From contig JAQWSL010000016.1 in NCBI GenBank assembly GCA_029243225.1, positions 1 through 40,694 on the forward strand: a DNA stretch of 40,694 bases. Reading direction: 5' to 3'. Positions 17,751 to 25,744 of this stretch are shown here, piece by piece. Position numbers and translations under genes: made by a program. Position 1 is the stretch's first letter, and each line of letters opens with the position of its first letter. This stretch comes from Flavobacteriales bacterium (GTDB lineage Bacteria > Bacteroidota > Bacteroidia > Flavobacteriales_D > Parvicellaceae). Under the pieces are notes generated by a model, which had not been told where the DNA came from, searched no databases, and saw only the letters and a list, made by a program, of their open reading frames with translations.

Positions 17751-17902
17751 ACTTTTTCTTGAAAACCTCTTTTAGCTAATTGTGCTTTCATTATTGAAAT
17801 TATGCCCCAATGAACCCATAGGCCAATAAAACCGGATAAGAATAGTAAAATCCAGAAAGCCATACCAAAGAAAAATAAGAAAATTGCAATACCTATTGAC
17901 AT
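17747..17902 (-). CDS. Small membrane protein, 51 residues
   Basis: An ATG-started ORF (17902 to TAG at 17749-17747) in the gap between arsC and fumC. It begins MSIGIAIFLFFFGMAFW and ends AQLAKRGFQEKV. About 32 hydrophobic residues form one long or two short membrane segments (with a WVHWG turn), followed by a basic tail that fits the positive-inside rule. The upstream frame is closed by a TAG seven codons before the ATG. The stop codon overlaps the ArsC-like gene by four bases, the same arrangement as four other convergent pairs in the window, which favours a real gene. I recognise no family. Confidence 0.55.
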   Translation of the reverse strand: MSIGIAIFLFFFGMAFWILLFLSGFIGLWVHWGIISIMKAQLAKRGFQEKV

Positions 17903-17916
17903 ATCGATTAATTTTG
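17884..17916 (+). promoter_or_regulatory. Candidate promoter for fumC
   Basis: TTG at 17884-17886 and a perfect TAnnTTTG (TAATTTTG) at 17909-17916 with a 22-base spacer, within the range seen for Flavobacteriia. It lies 43 bases before the fumC ATG and overlaps the start of the small minus-strand ORF. Confidence 0.5.
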
Positions 17917-17959
17917 AAAACGATTTCTAAAGCGAAAATAATATAAAAATTTAGATGTA

Positions 17960-19345
17960 ATGGATTTTAGAATTGAAAAAGACACAATTGGTGAAGTAAA
18001 AGTTCCTTCTGATAAATATTGGGGTGCACAAACAGAAAGGTCAAGAAATAATTTTAAAATTGGCAAATCAGGTTCCATGCCTATTGAAATTATTCACGCA
18101 TTTGCATATTTAAAGAAAGCAGCTGCAATTACAAACAACAAATTAGAAGTTCTAGATAGTGATAAAATGCAATTAATATCAGCTGTCTGTGATGAAATTA
18201 TAAATGGAGACCATGACAATCAATTTCCTTTGGTAGTTTGGCAAACTGGTTCTGGAACTCAAAGCAACATGAATGTAAATGAAGTTATTTCTAATAGAGC
18301 TCATGTTTTAGCTGGAAATAATCTAGGAGACGGAGAGAAAACATTGTCTCCAAATGATGACGTTAATAAATCTCAATCTTCAAATGACACATTTCCAACA
18401 GGGATGCACATTGCTTGTTATAAGATAATAGTTGAGAAAACTATTCCAAAGATTGAACAATTAAGAGAAACTCTAAAACAAAAAAGTGAATCATTTAAAG
18501 ATGTAATTAAAATTGGGCGGACTCATCTTATGGATGCAACACCACTAACTCTTGGTCAAGAGTTCTCAGGATATGTATCTCAAATAGATCACGGAATAAA
18601 CGCTTTAAAAAACACTTTACCACATTTAGCTGAACTTGCTTTAGGAGGAACAGCAGTAGGGACAGGGTTGAATACTCCTAAAGGATATTCATTATTAGTC
18701 GCCAAAACAATTGCCGATTTAACAGGGCTTCCCTTTGTTACAGCTAAAAACAAATTTGAAGCTCTAGCTGCACATGATGCTATAGTAGAAACTCACGGTG
18801 CTTTGAAACAATTGGCTGTTTCAATTAATAAAATTGCAAATGACGTAAGGCTTATGGCATCTGGACCAAGATCAGGTATTGGAGAATTAATTATTCCTGC
18901 AAATGAGCCTGGGTCATCAATAATGCCAGGAAAAGTAAACCCTACTCAAGCTGAAGCAATAACTATGGTTTGTGCTCAGGTAATGGGCAATGATGTTGCC
19001 GTGACAATTGGGGGGACACAAGGACACTATGAACTGAATGTTTTCAAACCAATGATGGCAAATAATTTAATTCAAAGTGCTTCACTTTTAGGAGATGCTT
19101 GTAGCTCTTTTAATGAAAACTGTGCAAAAGGTATAGAACCAAACCAAAATAAAATTGATGAATTATTAAACAACTCATTAATGTTGGTTACCGCTTTAAA
19201 TAATAAAATAGGATATTATAAAGCAGCCGAAATAGCAAATACTGCTCACAAAAATGGAACTACATTAAAGCAAGAAGCTATACGCTTAGGTTATGTCTCA
19301 GAAGATGATTATGACAACTGGGTAAACCCTAAAAACATGATATAA
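17960..19345 (+). CDS. fumC: Class II fumarate hydratase
   Basis: A 461-residue enzyme interconverting fumarate and malate in the TCA cycle (EC 4.2.1.2), iron-independent and tetrameric. Signatures: [10 protein letters not shown] (96-105), [11 protein letters not shown] (140-150), RTHLMDATP, with the catalytic-region His189, and the fumarase/aspartase superfamily loop [10 protein letters not shown] (318-327). Full normal length; the N terminus ([26 protein letters not shown]) is typical. Class II fumarase rather than aspartase is favoured by overall motif wording. A 53-residue membrane ORF follows after 5 bases. Confidence 0.97.
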   Translation: MDFRIEKDTIGEVKVPSDKYWGAQTERSRNNFKIGKSGSMPIEIIHAFAYLKKAAAITNNKLEVLDSDKMQLISAVCDEIINGDHDNQFPLVVWQTGSGTQSNMNVNEVISNRAHVLAGNNLGDGEKTLSPNDDVNKSQSSNDTFPTGMHIACYKIIVEKTIPKIEQLRETLKQKSESFKDVIKIGRTHLMDATPLTLGQEFSGYVSQIDHGINALKNTLPHLAELALGGTAVGTGLNTPKGYSLLVAKTIADLTGLPFVTAKNKFEALAAHDAIVETHGALKQLAVSINKIANDVRLMASGPRSGIGELIIPANEPGSSIMPGKVNPTQAEAITMVCAQVMGNDVAVTIGGTQGHYELNVFKPMMANNLIQSASLLGDACSSFNENCAKGIEPNQNKIDELLNNSLMLVTALNNKIGYYKAAEIANTAHKNGTTLKQEAIRLGYVSEDDYDNWVNPKNMI

Positions 19346-19350
19346 TTATT

Positions 19351-19512
19351 ATGAAATCAAAAAAACCAATATACATAGCACTCGGGATTCTTGGTCTTAT
19401 ATTGCTCGTATTGTTTTTAAACAAACCTATTATATTGAGATTTATATTATTAATTCTCATTATTTTTGGAATCTTATATGCTTACACAATTATAAATAAA
19501 ACAAAAAAATAA
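19351..19512 (+). CDS. Small membrane protein, 53 residues
   Basis: An ATG-started ORF between fumC (5 bases upstream) and the prohibitin-like gene (4 bases downstream). It begins MKSKKPIYIALGILGLILLV and ends TIINKTKK. Two transmembrane helices (about residues 7-23 and 30-46) are separated by a short NKP(I)-containing loop, with lysine-rich ends. The tight spacing on both sides argues for translation as part of a fumC-ORF-prohibitin operon. No family recognised. Confidence 0.65.
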   Translation: MKSKKPIYIALGILGLILLVLFLNKPIILRFILLILIIFGILYAYTIINKTKK

Positions 19513-19516
19513 CTTA

Positions 19517-20377
19517 ATGGAACCAACAGAAATAGAATCATCAAAAATTATCAAAGGAGGAATTATTGCAGGATTAGGAATAATTCTTGTTTTTATCTTC
19601 TTAATGTCTTGGACAGATATTAACCCAGGAGAAGAAGGATTTATATACAGACCTTATGGTGGTGGAATTGATCAAGAATCAAATTACTCTGAAGGAACAT
19701 ATTTAATTGCTCCTTGGAATGAAATGATTACCTACAACACTCTTCAACAGAGTAGACAGTACTCTTCAAAAGTGATGGAAAAGAACGGTATGGAAATAGG
19801 AATAGACGTTACAGTAAATTACAACCCAATGAAAGGTGGTATAGCAAAACTACATTTACTTCACGGGCTATCTTATGAAACTTCTTATATAGATGCTAAA
19901 GTCAGAGGTGTTATTAAAGATGTTATTGGTAGATATACATATGAAGAAATATATTCAACTAAAAGAGAGGAATTAGAAACAGAAATGGACAACATGTTTC
20001 AATCTGAGTTTCCAAACAATTTCATTTCTTACAACTTCTGTGAAATAGCTGATGTTAATTTACCAGATAACGTAAAAACTGCTATAACCGAAAAAGAGAC
20101 ACAAAAACAGCGTAATCAAAAAGCAAAAGAACTGGAACAAGAACAAGTGTACCTTGCTAATGCTGAGGTACAAAAAGCAGAAGGAGAGAAAAGAGCTGCA
20201 ATTTTAAGAGCGGAAGGAAAATCTGAAGAAATTAGATTAGTACAATCTCAACTTTCAAAATCTCCAAATTATGTTGAGCTAGTCAAATGGAAAGGCTATG
20301 CTGAAGGAAAAGGATCTCCTTATGGTGAAAACAATGTTTTCGGATCTGGGACATCTGTTATTAAAGGTTTAAAATAA
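19517..20377 (+). CDS. Prohibitin-like SPFH/band-7 membrane protein
   Basis: A 286-residue protein with an N-terminal transmembrane helix (about 13-31, GGIIAGLGIILVFIFLMSW) followed by an SPFH/band-7 domain (VNPGEEG-like INPGEEGFIYRP, GIDVTVNYNPMKGGIAKLH, KVRGVIKDVIGRYTYEEIYS, PDNVKTAITEKETQKQRNQK). A charged coiled coil (about 190-245, AEVQKAEGEKRAAILRAEGKSEE) then drives oligomerisation. It matches bacterial prohibitin-family proteins that form membrane-associated rings and often act with FtsH. It is the last gene of its unit, followed by a strong bidirectional terminator. Confidence 0.92.
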   Translation: MEPTEIESSKIIKGGIIAGLGIILVFIFLMSWTDINPGEEGFIYRPYGGGIDQESNYSEGTYLIAPWNEMITYNTLQQSRQYSSKVMEKNGMEIGIDVTVNYNPMKGGIAKLHLLHGLSYETSYIDAKVRGVIKDVIGRYTYEEIYSTKREELETEMDNMFQSEFPNNFISYNFCEIADVNLPDNVKTAITEKETQKQRNQKAKELEQEQVYLANAEVQKAEGEKRAAILRAEGKSEEIRLVQSQLSKSPNYVELVKWKGYAEGKGSPYGENNVFGSGTSVIKGLK

Positions 20378-20388
20378 GCTTACTTTTT

Positions 20389-20429
20389 AACATAAAAAAA
20401 GCCACTCATTGAGTGGCTTTTTTTATGTT
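20389..20429. terminator. Bidirectional intrinsic terminator between the prohibitin gene and nrdA
   Basis: A near-perfect inverted repeat: a GCCACTC / GAGTGGC stem (20401-20407, 20411-20417) with loop ATT, flanked by seven A on the left (20394-20400) and seven T on the right (20418-20424). Pairing extends outwards to about 19 bp per arm (AACAT / ATGTT ends). It can terminate transcription from both sides of this convergent pair. Confidence 0.95.
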
Positions 20430-20439
20430 TACTAAAACC

Positions 20440-22767
20440 TTATTCAGCTTTAATTTTTTTAACTTCAACTTCATCTTTTTGTTCTAATTCAACAGGCTCA
20501 GTTAAAGCATTCTTATCTAAAGTAAATTTAATAGCATCTGTTGCAGATTTAGTTCTTAAATAATACATCCCTGTTTTTAAACCGGCCTTCCAACCATAGA
20601 AATGCATTGAAGTAAGTTTAGCAAAGTTTGCATTTTCCATGAAGATGTTTAAAGATTGTGATTGATCAATATAGGCTCCTCGATCAGCTGCCATATCAAC
20701 AATTACTTTCTGAGATATCTCCCATGCTGTTTTATACAATTCTTTAATATTATCTGGAATTTCTTCAATATTTTGAACAGAGCCATTTGCAGCCATCAAT
20801 TTATTCTTTAAAGAATCATTCCATATTCCTAACTTCACTAAATCTCTTAATAAATGTTTATTCACAATAATAAACTCTCCAGAAAGAACTCGTCTAGTAT
20901 AAATATTTGAAGTGTAAGGTTCAAAACATTCATTATTACCAAGAATTTGAGCGGTAGAAGCTGTAGGCATTGGAGCTAATAATAAAGAATTTCTAACACC
21001 ATGCTCCATCACATCCTTTTTAAGTAAATCCCATTCCCATCTATCAGAAGGCTTAACATCCCACATATCGAATTGGAAGATTCCTTCAGAAATAGGAGAC
21101 CCTTTCCAAGTTTCGTAAGGACCATTTTCAATTGCTAAATCTTTTGAAGCAGTTACAGCAGCAAAATAAATAGTTTCAAATATATCTTTATTTAATACTC
21201 GTGCATCTTTTGAATCAAATGGCAATCTCATTAAAATAAATGCATCCGCTAACCCTTGAACACCTATTCCAATAGGACGGTGTCTCATGTTTGAGTTTCT
21301 AGCTTCTGGTACTGGATAATAATTAGCATCAATTACACGATCTAAATTTTTAGTAACCCTATATGCAACTTGAAATAGTTTATCGTGATCAAATTTACCT
21401 TCTTTAACAAATTTAGGCAATGCAATAGAAGCTAAATTACAAACAGCAACCTCATCAGGTGCAGTGTATTCAATAATTTCAGTACATAAATTTGAAGATT
21501 TAATAACTCCAAGATTTTTTTGATTTGATTTTGAGTTTGCAGCATCCTTGTATAGCATATAAGGAGTACCTGTTTCAATTTGACTCTCTAAAATTTTGAA
21601 CCAAAGTTCTTGCGCTTTTATAGTCTTTCGGCCTTTACCTTCTTTTTCGTATTTCTTGTAAAGCTTTTCAAAATCTTTACCATAAGTATCTGAAAGACCA
21701 GGACATTCATTTGGACACATTAATGTCCAATCTGCATTATCCTCAACTCTTTTCATAAACAAATCTGGCATCCAAAGAGCGTAAAATAAATCACGTGCTC
21801 TTTGTTCTTCTTTACCGTGGTTCTTCTTAAGTTCTAAGAAATCGAAAACATCAGAATGCCATGGCTCAATATAAATGGCAAAAGATCCAATTCTATTTCC
21901 TCCACCGTGATCTACATATCTAGCGGTGTCATTAAAAACTCTTAACATTGGTACAATGCCATTAGAAGTTCCATTGGTTCCTTTTATGTATGAACCTGTC
22001 CCTCTAATGTCATGTATAGACAAGCCTATTCCACCAGCAGATTGTGATATTTGAGCACATTGTTTTAATGTATCATAGATGCCTTCAATACTGTCATCTT
22101 TTGTAGTTAACAAAAAGCAAGATGACATTTGAGGTTTTGGAGTTCCTGAATTAAATAAAGTGGGTGTAGCATGAGTAAACCAACCCTCGCTCATGTAATT
22201 ATAAGTTTCAATAACTGCATCTAAGTCACCCTTGTGAATTCCAACAGCAACTCTCATAATCATTTGTTGCGGTCTTTCAGCCACTTGATTATGCATCTTT
22301 AAAAGATAAGATCTTTCTAATGTCTTAAAACCAAAATAATCGTATCTAAAATCTCTATCGTAAATAATTGTTGAATCAAGAACATCAGCATTTTTTGTAA
22401 TAATTTCATATACTTCATCTGAAATCAAAGGTGCCTTTTGACCATTTTTAGGATCTATATAGTTGTATAAATCAGTAACTGTTTCGCTAAATGATTTCTT
22501 TGTGTTTTTATGTAGATTAGATACCGCTATTCTTGATGCTAATAAAGCATAATCAGGGTGAGTAATGGTATTAGTAGCTGCAACTTCAGCGGCTAAATTA
22601 TCTAACTCACTTGTGGTAACACCATCATAAAGGCCTTCAATTACCTTCATAGCAACTTTCTCGGGTGTTACTAGTGGGTTTAACCCATAACACAACTTCT
22701 TAATTCGGGCAGTAATTTTGTCAAATTTAACTGCTTCTCTTCTATTGTCTCTTTTTAATACGTACAT
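20440..22767 (-). CDS. nrdA: Ribonucleoside-diphosphate reductase alpha subunit, class Ia, eukaryote-like, without C-terminal Cys pair
   Basis: A 775-residue catalytic subunit that reduces NDPs to dNDPs (EC 1.17.4.1). The N-terminal ATP-cone (1-~95, [20 protein letters not shown]) gives overall activity control. Active-site residues are Cys217 (QMSSCFLL), Asn426-Cys428-Glu430 (NLCTEI, with the thiyl Cys428) and Cys443 (VAVCNLAS), each one position below human RRM1. The radical-transfer tyrosine pair is in MYYLRT. The sequence follows the eukaryotic large subunit closely throughout. Odd point: after FTLDKNAL the tail is only about 20 charged residues ending VKKIKAE, with no cysteines, whereas class I alpha subunits normally end in a CxxxxC/CxxC redox pair. 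The terminator begins about 11 bases past the stop, so no hidden tail follows. The gene is 12 bases downstream of nrdB. Confidence 0.97.
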   Translation of the reverse strand: MYVLKRDNRREAVKFDKITARIKKLCYGLNPLVTPEKVAMKVIEGLYDGVTTSELDNLAAEVAATNTITHPDYALLASRIAVSNLHKNTKKSFSETVTDLYNYIDPKNGQKAPLISDEVYEIITKNADVLDSTIIYDRDFRYDYFGFKTLERSYLLKMHNQVAERPQQMIMRVAVGIHKGDLDAVIETYNYMSEGWFTHATPTLFNSGTPKPQMSSCFLLTTKDDSIEGIYDTLKQCAQISQSAGGIGLSIHDIRGTGSYIKGTNGTSNGIVPMLRVFNDTARYVDHGGGNRIGSFAIYIEPWHSDVFDFLELKKNHGKEEQRARDLFYALWMPDLFMKRVEDNADWTLMCPNECPGLSDTYGKDFEKLYKKYEKEGKGRKTIKAQELWFKILESQIETGTPYMLYKDAANSKSNQKNLGVIKSSNLCTEIIEYTAPDEVAVCNLASIALPKFVKEGKFDHDKLFQVAYRVTKNLDRVIDANYYPVPEARNSNMRHRPIGIGVQGLADAFILMRLPFDSKDARVLNKDIFETIYFAAVTASKDLAIENGPYETWKGSPISEGIFQFDMWDVKPSDRWEWDLLKKDVMEHGVRNSLLLAPMPTASTAQILGNNECFEPYTSNIYTRRVLSGEFIIVNKHLLRDLVKLGIWNDSLKNKLMAANGSVQNIEEIPDNIKELYKTAWEISQKVIVDMAADRGAYIDQSQSLNIFMENANFAKLTSMHFYGWKAGLKTGMYYLRTKSATDAIKFTLDKNALTEPVELEQKDEVEVKKIKAE

Positions 22768-22779
22768 ATAAAATATTTT

Positions 22780-23826
22780 TTAAAAGTCTTCATCAAAACT
22801 AATTTTACCATCGCTTTCATTCTTATTAAGAACACCTGCTTTTTGATACTCCCCTACTCTTTTCTCAAAGAAGTTAGTTTTACCTTGAAGGTTAATCATA
22901 TCCATAAAGTCGAAAGGATTTGAAGCGTTATAAATCTTTTCATTACCAAGTTCAGAGAGTAATCGATCGGCAACAAACTCAATGTATTGACACATTAAAT
23001 CTGAATTCATACCTATTAGCCTAACTGGAAGCGATTCAACAACGAATTCCTTTTCAATTTCGACTGCATCTCTAATTATTTTAGCAACCTCTTCCTTAGG
23101 TAGTTTATTTACTAAATGGTTGTTATACAACATACAAGCAAAATCACAGTGCAACCCTTCATCCCTAGATATTAGCTCATTAGAAAAAGTTAAACCAGGC
23201 ATTAAACCTCTTTTCTTTAACCAAAAGATAGAACAAAATGATCCTGAGAAAAAGATACCTTCAACAGCTGCAAATGAAATTAACCTTTCTGCATAAGAAC
23301 CGTTATCTATCCATCTCATTGCCCATTCAGCCTTTTTCTTTACGGGATCAAATGTTTCAATGGCATTAAATAAATAATCTTTTTCTTTAGAATCTTTAAT
23401 GTATGTATCTATAAGTAATGAATACGTTTCTGAATGAATATTCTCCATCATTACCTGAAAACCGTAGAAGAATTTAGCTTCTGTATATTGAACCTCACTT
23501 AAAAAGTTTTCGGCTAGATTTTCATTCACTATTCCATCAGAAGCAGCGAAAAATGCAAGTATGTGCTTAATAAAATATCTTTCATCTTCATTTAATTTAT
23601 TTGCCCAATCGTGTAAGTCGTTAGAAAGATCTAACTCTTCTGCTGTCCAGATACTTGCTTCTTGTTTCTTGTACATTTCCCAAATATCTGAATGTTGAAT
23701 TGGGAATAATACAAAACGATTTGGATTCTCTTTTAGGATTGGTTCCTCAACTGCAATGTCCTTTGACAATTCCTTTTTTAAGTCGACATTTTCTGCCTTA
23801 ATTTCTGCTGGTGTCTTTTCCTCCAT
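22780..23826 (-). CDS. nrdB: Ribonucleoside-diphosphate reductase beta subunit (R2), eukaryote-like
   Basis: A 348-residue diiron/tyrosyl-radical subunit. Metal ligands are Asp66, Glu128 and His131 (MENIHS), Glu189 (FAAVEGIFF), and Glu223 and His226 (RDEGLHCDF). The radical tyrosine is Tyr135 in [10 protein letters not shown]. The wording closely follows mouse/human R2 ([82 protein letters not shown]), and it keeps the C-terminal alpha-docking peptide ISFDEDF. Residues 1-35 are a variable charged leader. It is the first gene of nrdB-nrdA, behind a ~490-base leader region. All catalytic residues are present, so the holoenzyme should be active. Confidence 0.97.
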   Translation of the reverse strand: MEEKTPAEIKAENVDLKKELSKDIAVEEPILKENPNRFVLFPIQHSDIWEMYKKQEASIWTAEELDLSNDLHDWANKLNEDERYFIKHILAFFAASDGIVNENLAENFLSEVQYTEAKFFYGFQVMMENIHSETYSLLIDTYIKDSKEKDYLFNAIETFDPVKKKAEWAMRWIDNGSYAERLISFAAVEGIFFSGSFCSIFWLKKRGLMPGLTFSNELISRDEGLHCDFACMLYNNHLVNKLPKEEVAKIIRDAVEIEKEFVVESLPVRLIGMNSDLMCQYIEFVADRLLSELGNEKIYNASNPFDFMDMINLQGKTNFFEKRVGEYQKAGVLNKNESDGKISFDEDF

Positions 23827-24320
23827 AGATAGTCAATTTTTAAAGTTGTTATTTAATCTTTTCCCAATTGTTAAAATTTAAAGCAAAAAAATCTAAATCC
23901 GATATAGTATCTCGGCTACACAACACACAAAAAAAGAGTGTGTTTTAAAATCTAAATTTTACGTTTAAAGCTCTTATTGAGAAATACAAAAGTTCAAAAA
24001 AAACACAAACAGGGCAAGTAAATTTGATTCACATTTTGAGGAGTTATTAACACGTCAATTTAATAACCCGCTAACCTTCTGAAAGTCAACAATAAGCGTG
24101 TTGAAATCAAAAAAACAGCTTTTTTAAACGTCAATTTTGATAGTTCATTTAATTGTTATAAGCTAATTTACAAAGAGTTATGTCTTCTAACTTGGAGTTA
24201 ATTTTCCTTTTTCAAATCATAGCTGTTGAAAACAATTTTCACTATGTATTTAACCAAATGTCAAAATAATATTAAATAATGTGAGCAATTAACTGAAATA
24301 TAATTTCAAAACAAAAGGAA
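23827..24320. other. 494-base non-coding region upstream of nrdB
   Basis: No ORF of note on either strand, no tRNA-like fold and no perfect TAnnTTTG promoter on the minus strand. It is strongly AT-rich. It contains an inverted repeat AACACAC (23922-23928) / GTGTGTT (23938-23944) around an A-rich 9-base spacer, about 100 bases before nrdB. It also holds a 10-base direct repeat ACGTCAATTT at 24052 and 24128. It is the longest gene-free stretch in the window and probably carries the control region of nrdBA; an operator role for the inverted repeat is conjecture. Confidence 0.5.
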
Positions 24321-24893
24321 TTATTTACCCTTTAAATGCTTGTCAACTTTCTCCAATTCATTGAAAAATAATTCACCCCATTTTCTAATTATGGCATTTT
24401 TTAAAAATCTAAAGACCGGAACTTTCAATTTTTCGCCACAATCGCATGCAGGTTTACAAATATCCCACTTGTTATAGTTAATAGCTTGCCCAGAATTTAA
24501 ATTAGACACTCTGATTGGGTATAAATGACAAGAAATAGGTTTCATAAAAGAAGTTTTATTCTCGTTGAATGTTTTTTCTATTGCACATTTAGCAATGTTA
24601 CTAGAATCGAAATAAACAAAAGCACACTCCTCACCGTTTACTAAAGACGTAACCGGTTCATTCTCTTCGTCAAAATAGTAAACTCCATTTTCTTCAACTT
24701 CACGGACCCCTTCTTCTCTCATGTTTGATTTAATAATTGGAAAATCTTTTTCTAGTTTTAAAATCTCCTCTTTTTCAAGAGGAGCTCCAGAATCACCTTT
24801 AACGCAACAAGCCCCTTTACATGCAGATAAATCACACACAAATTTCTTATCAAATAGATCAAGAGAAATCAATTTATCCTCAATTTCAACCAT
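24321..24893 (-). CDS. DUF3109 family cysteine-rich protein
   Basis: A 190-residue protein widely conserved in Bacteroidota and of unknown function. It has a regular cysteine set: CDLSACKGACC (Cys20, 25, 29, 30), GEECAF (Cys90), AKCAIE (Cys103), SCHLYPIR (Cys122) and ICKPACDC (Cys146, 150, 152). The KPISCHLYPIR segment resembles YkgJ-type metal-binding (Zn/Fe-S) proteins, so metal or cluster binding is likely by analogy. No signal peptide or membrane segment is seen, so it is cytosolic. It is upstream of nrdB in the same direction but separated by 494 bases, so probably not in the same transcript. Confidence 0.87.
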   Translation of the reverse strand: MVEIEDKLISLDLFDKKFVCDLSACKGACCVKGDSGAPLEKEEILKLEKDFPIIKSNMREEGVREVEENGVYYFDEENEPVTSLVNGEECAFVYFDSSNIAKCAIEKTFNENKTSFMKPISCHLYPIRVSNLNSGQAINYNKWDICKPACDCGEKLKVPVFRFLKNAIIRKWGELFFNELEKVDKHLKGK

Positions 24894-25020
24894 ATAATTT
24901 ATTATTTATTTTAGCACAAAATTATTAGACTATCTTCAATGTCCAATAATATTATGCAATATAAAAGCAACCTATCAGAATATATATGTTCATAATATTA
25001 GTTAGCACTAAAAAAGTCAA

Positions 25021-25677
25021 ATGAAAAAAATTAACAGTACATTTCTATTATTATCCTTATTATCTAATATTGTTTTAAGCCAAGGAAACATCAACAATAT
25101 AAATATACAACCATTAAACCCTTCTTCTAACGACACTATTTTTGTTTATGCTGATATTCAATTTCCAAGCAGTAGTTGTGAATATTTTAATTCATTTCAA
25201 AGCACCTCAGCAAACACTATAGAAATTACAACTCAACATTGCATAGGAATGTTAACCACATTATGCAACATAACAGACACTTTTAAAATAAACCCCTTAT
25301 CTCCTGGTTCATATTCTTTAAACTTAAAACTAACAAGTGATATAAATTATGGATTTGCCCCATGCAATGGAGGCACAAATGTAGAAGACTCAGCAGCAGT
25401 AGTTTTTAATGTTTCAGCGCCTTTAAACTTTAAAGACAATAAAAAAATTAATTTCAGTATAACACCGAACCCTTCTAATGGAAACATTTATATTTCATCA
25501 ATATATAATATAAATGAGTTATCAGCATCGATATATAGTTTTGATGGGAAACTAATTTTGGGGGAAATAATAAAATTAAACACTAACTTGTCATTCGATC
25601 TTGAAAATGGAATTTATTTTTTAAAGCTAAGTAATGGAAACCACACTGACATAAAAAAGCTTATAATCAAGAATTAA
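25021..25677 (+). CDS. Small secreted T9SS type A protein
   Basis: A 218-residue protein with a signal peptide (1-20, ending IVLSQ), a single ~115-residue beta-rich domain (30-~140) with four cysteines (SSSCEYF, QHCIGM, TLCNIT, APCNGG), and a C-terminal type A sorting domain (NFSITPNPSNGNIYISS, then SIYSFDGKLILGE, ENGIYFLKLSNG and KKLIIKN). The sorting domain would route it through T9SS to the surface or outside. The middle domain is not a family I recognise. It is followed after 67 bases by a larger T9SS protein in the same direction. Confidence 0.85.
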   Translation: MKKINSTFLLLSLLSNIVLSQGNINNINIQPLNPSSNDTIFVYADIQFPSSSCEYFNSFQSTSANTIEITTQHCIGMLTTLCNITDTFKINPLSPGSYSLNLKLTSDINYGFAPCNGGTNVEDSAAVVFNVSAPLNFKDNKKINFSITPNPSNGNIYISSIYNINELSASIYSFDGKLILGEIIKLNTNLSFDLENGIYFLKLSNGNHTDIKKLIIKN

Positions 25678-25744
25678 TTTACTCCTATTAAATACCACAT
25701 AAATTTATTAAATTGTAAACAATTATTAACCTTAATAAAAAACC

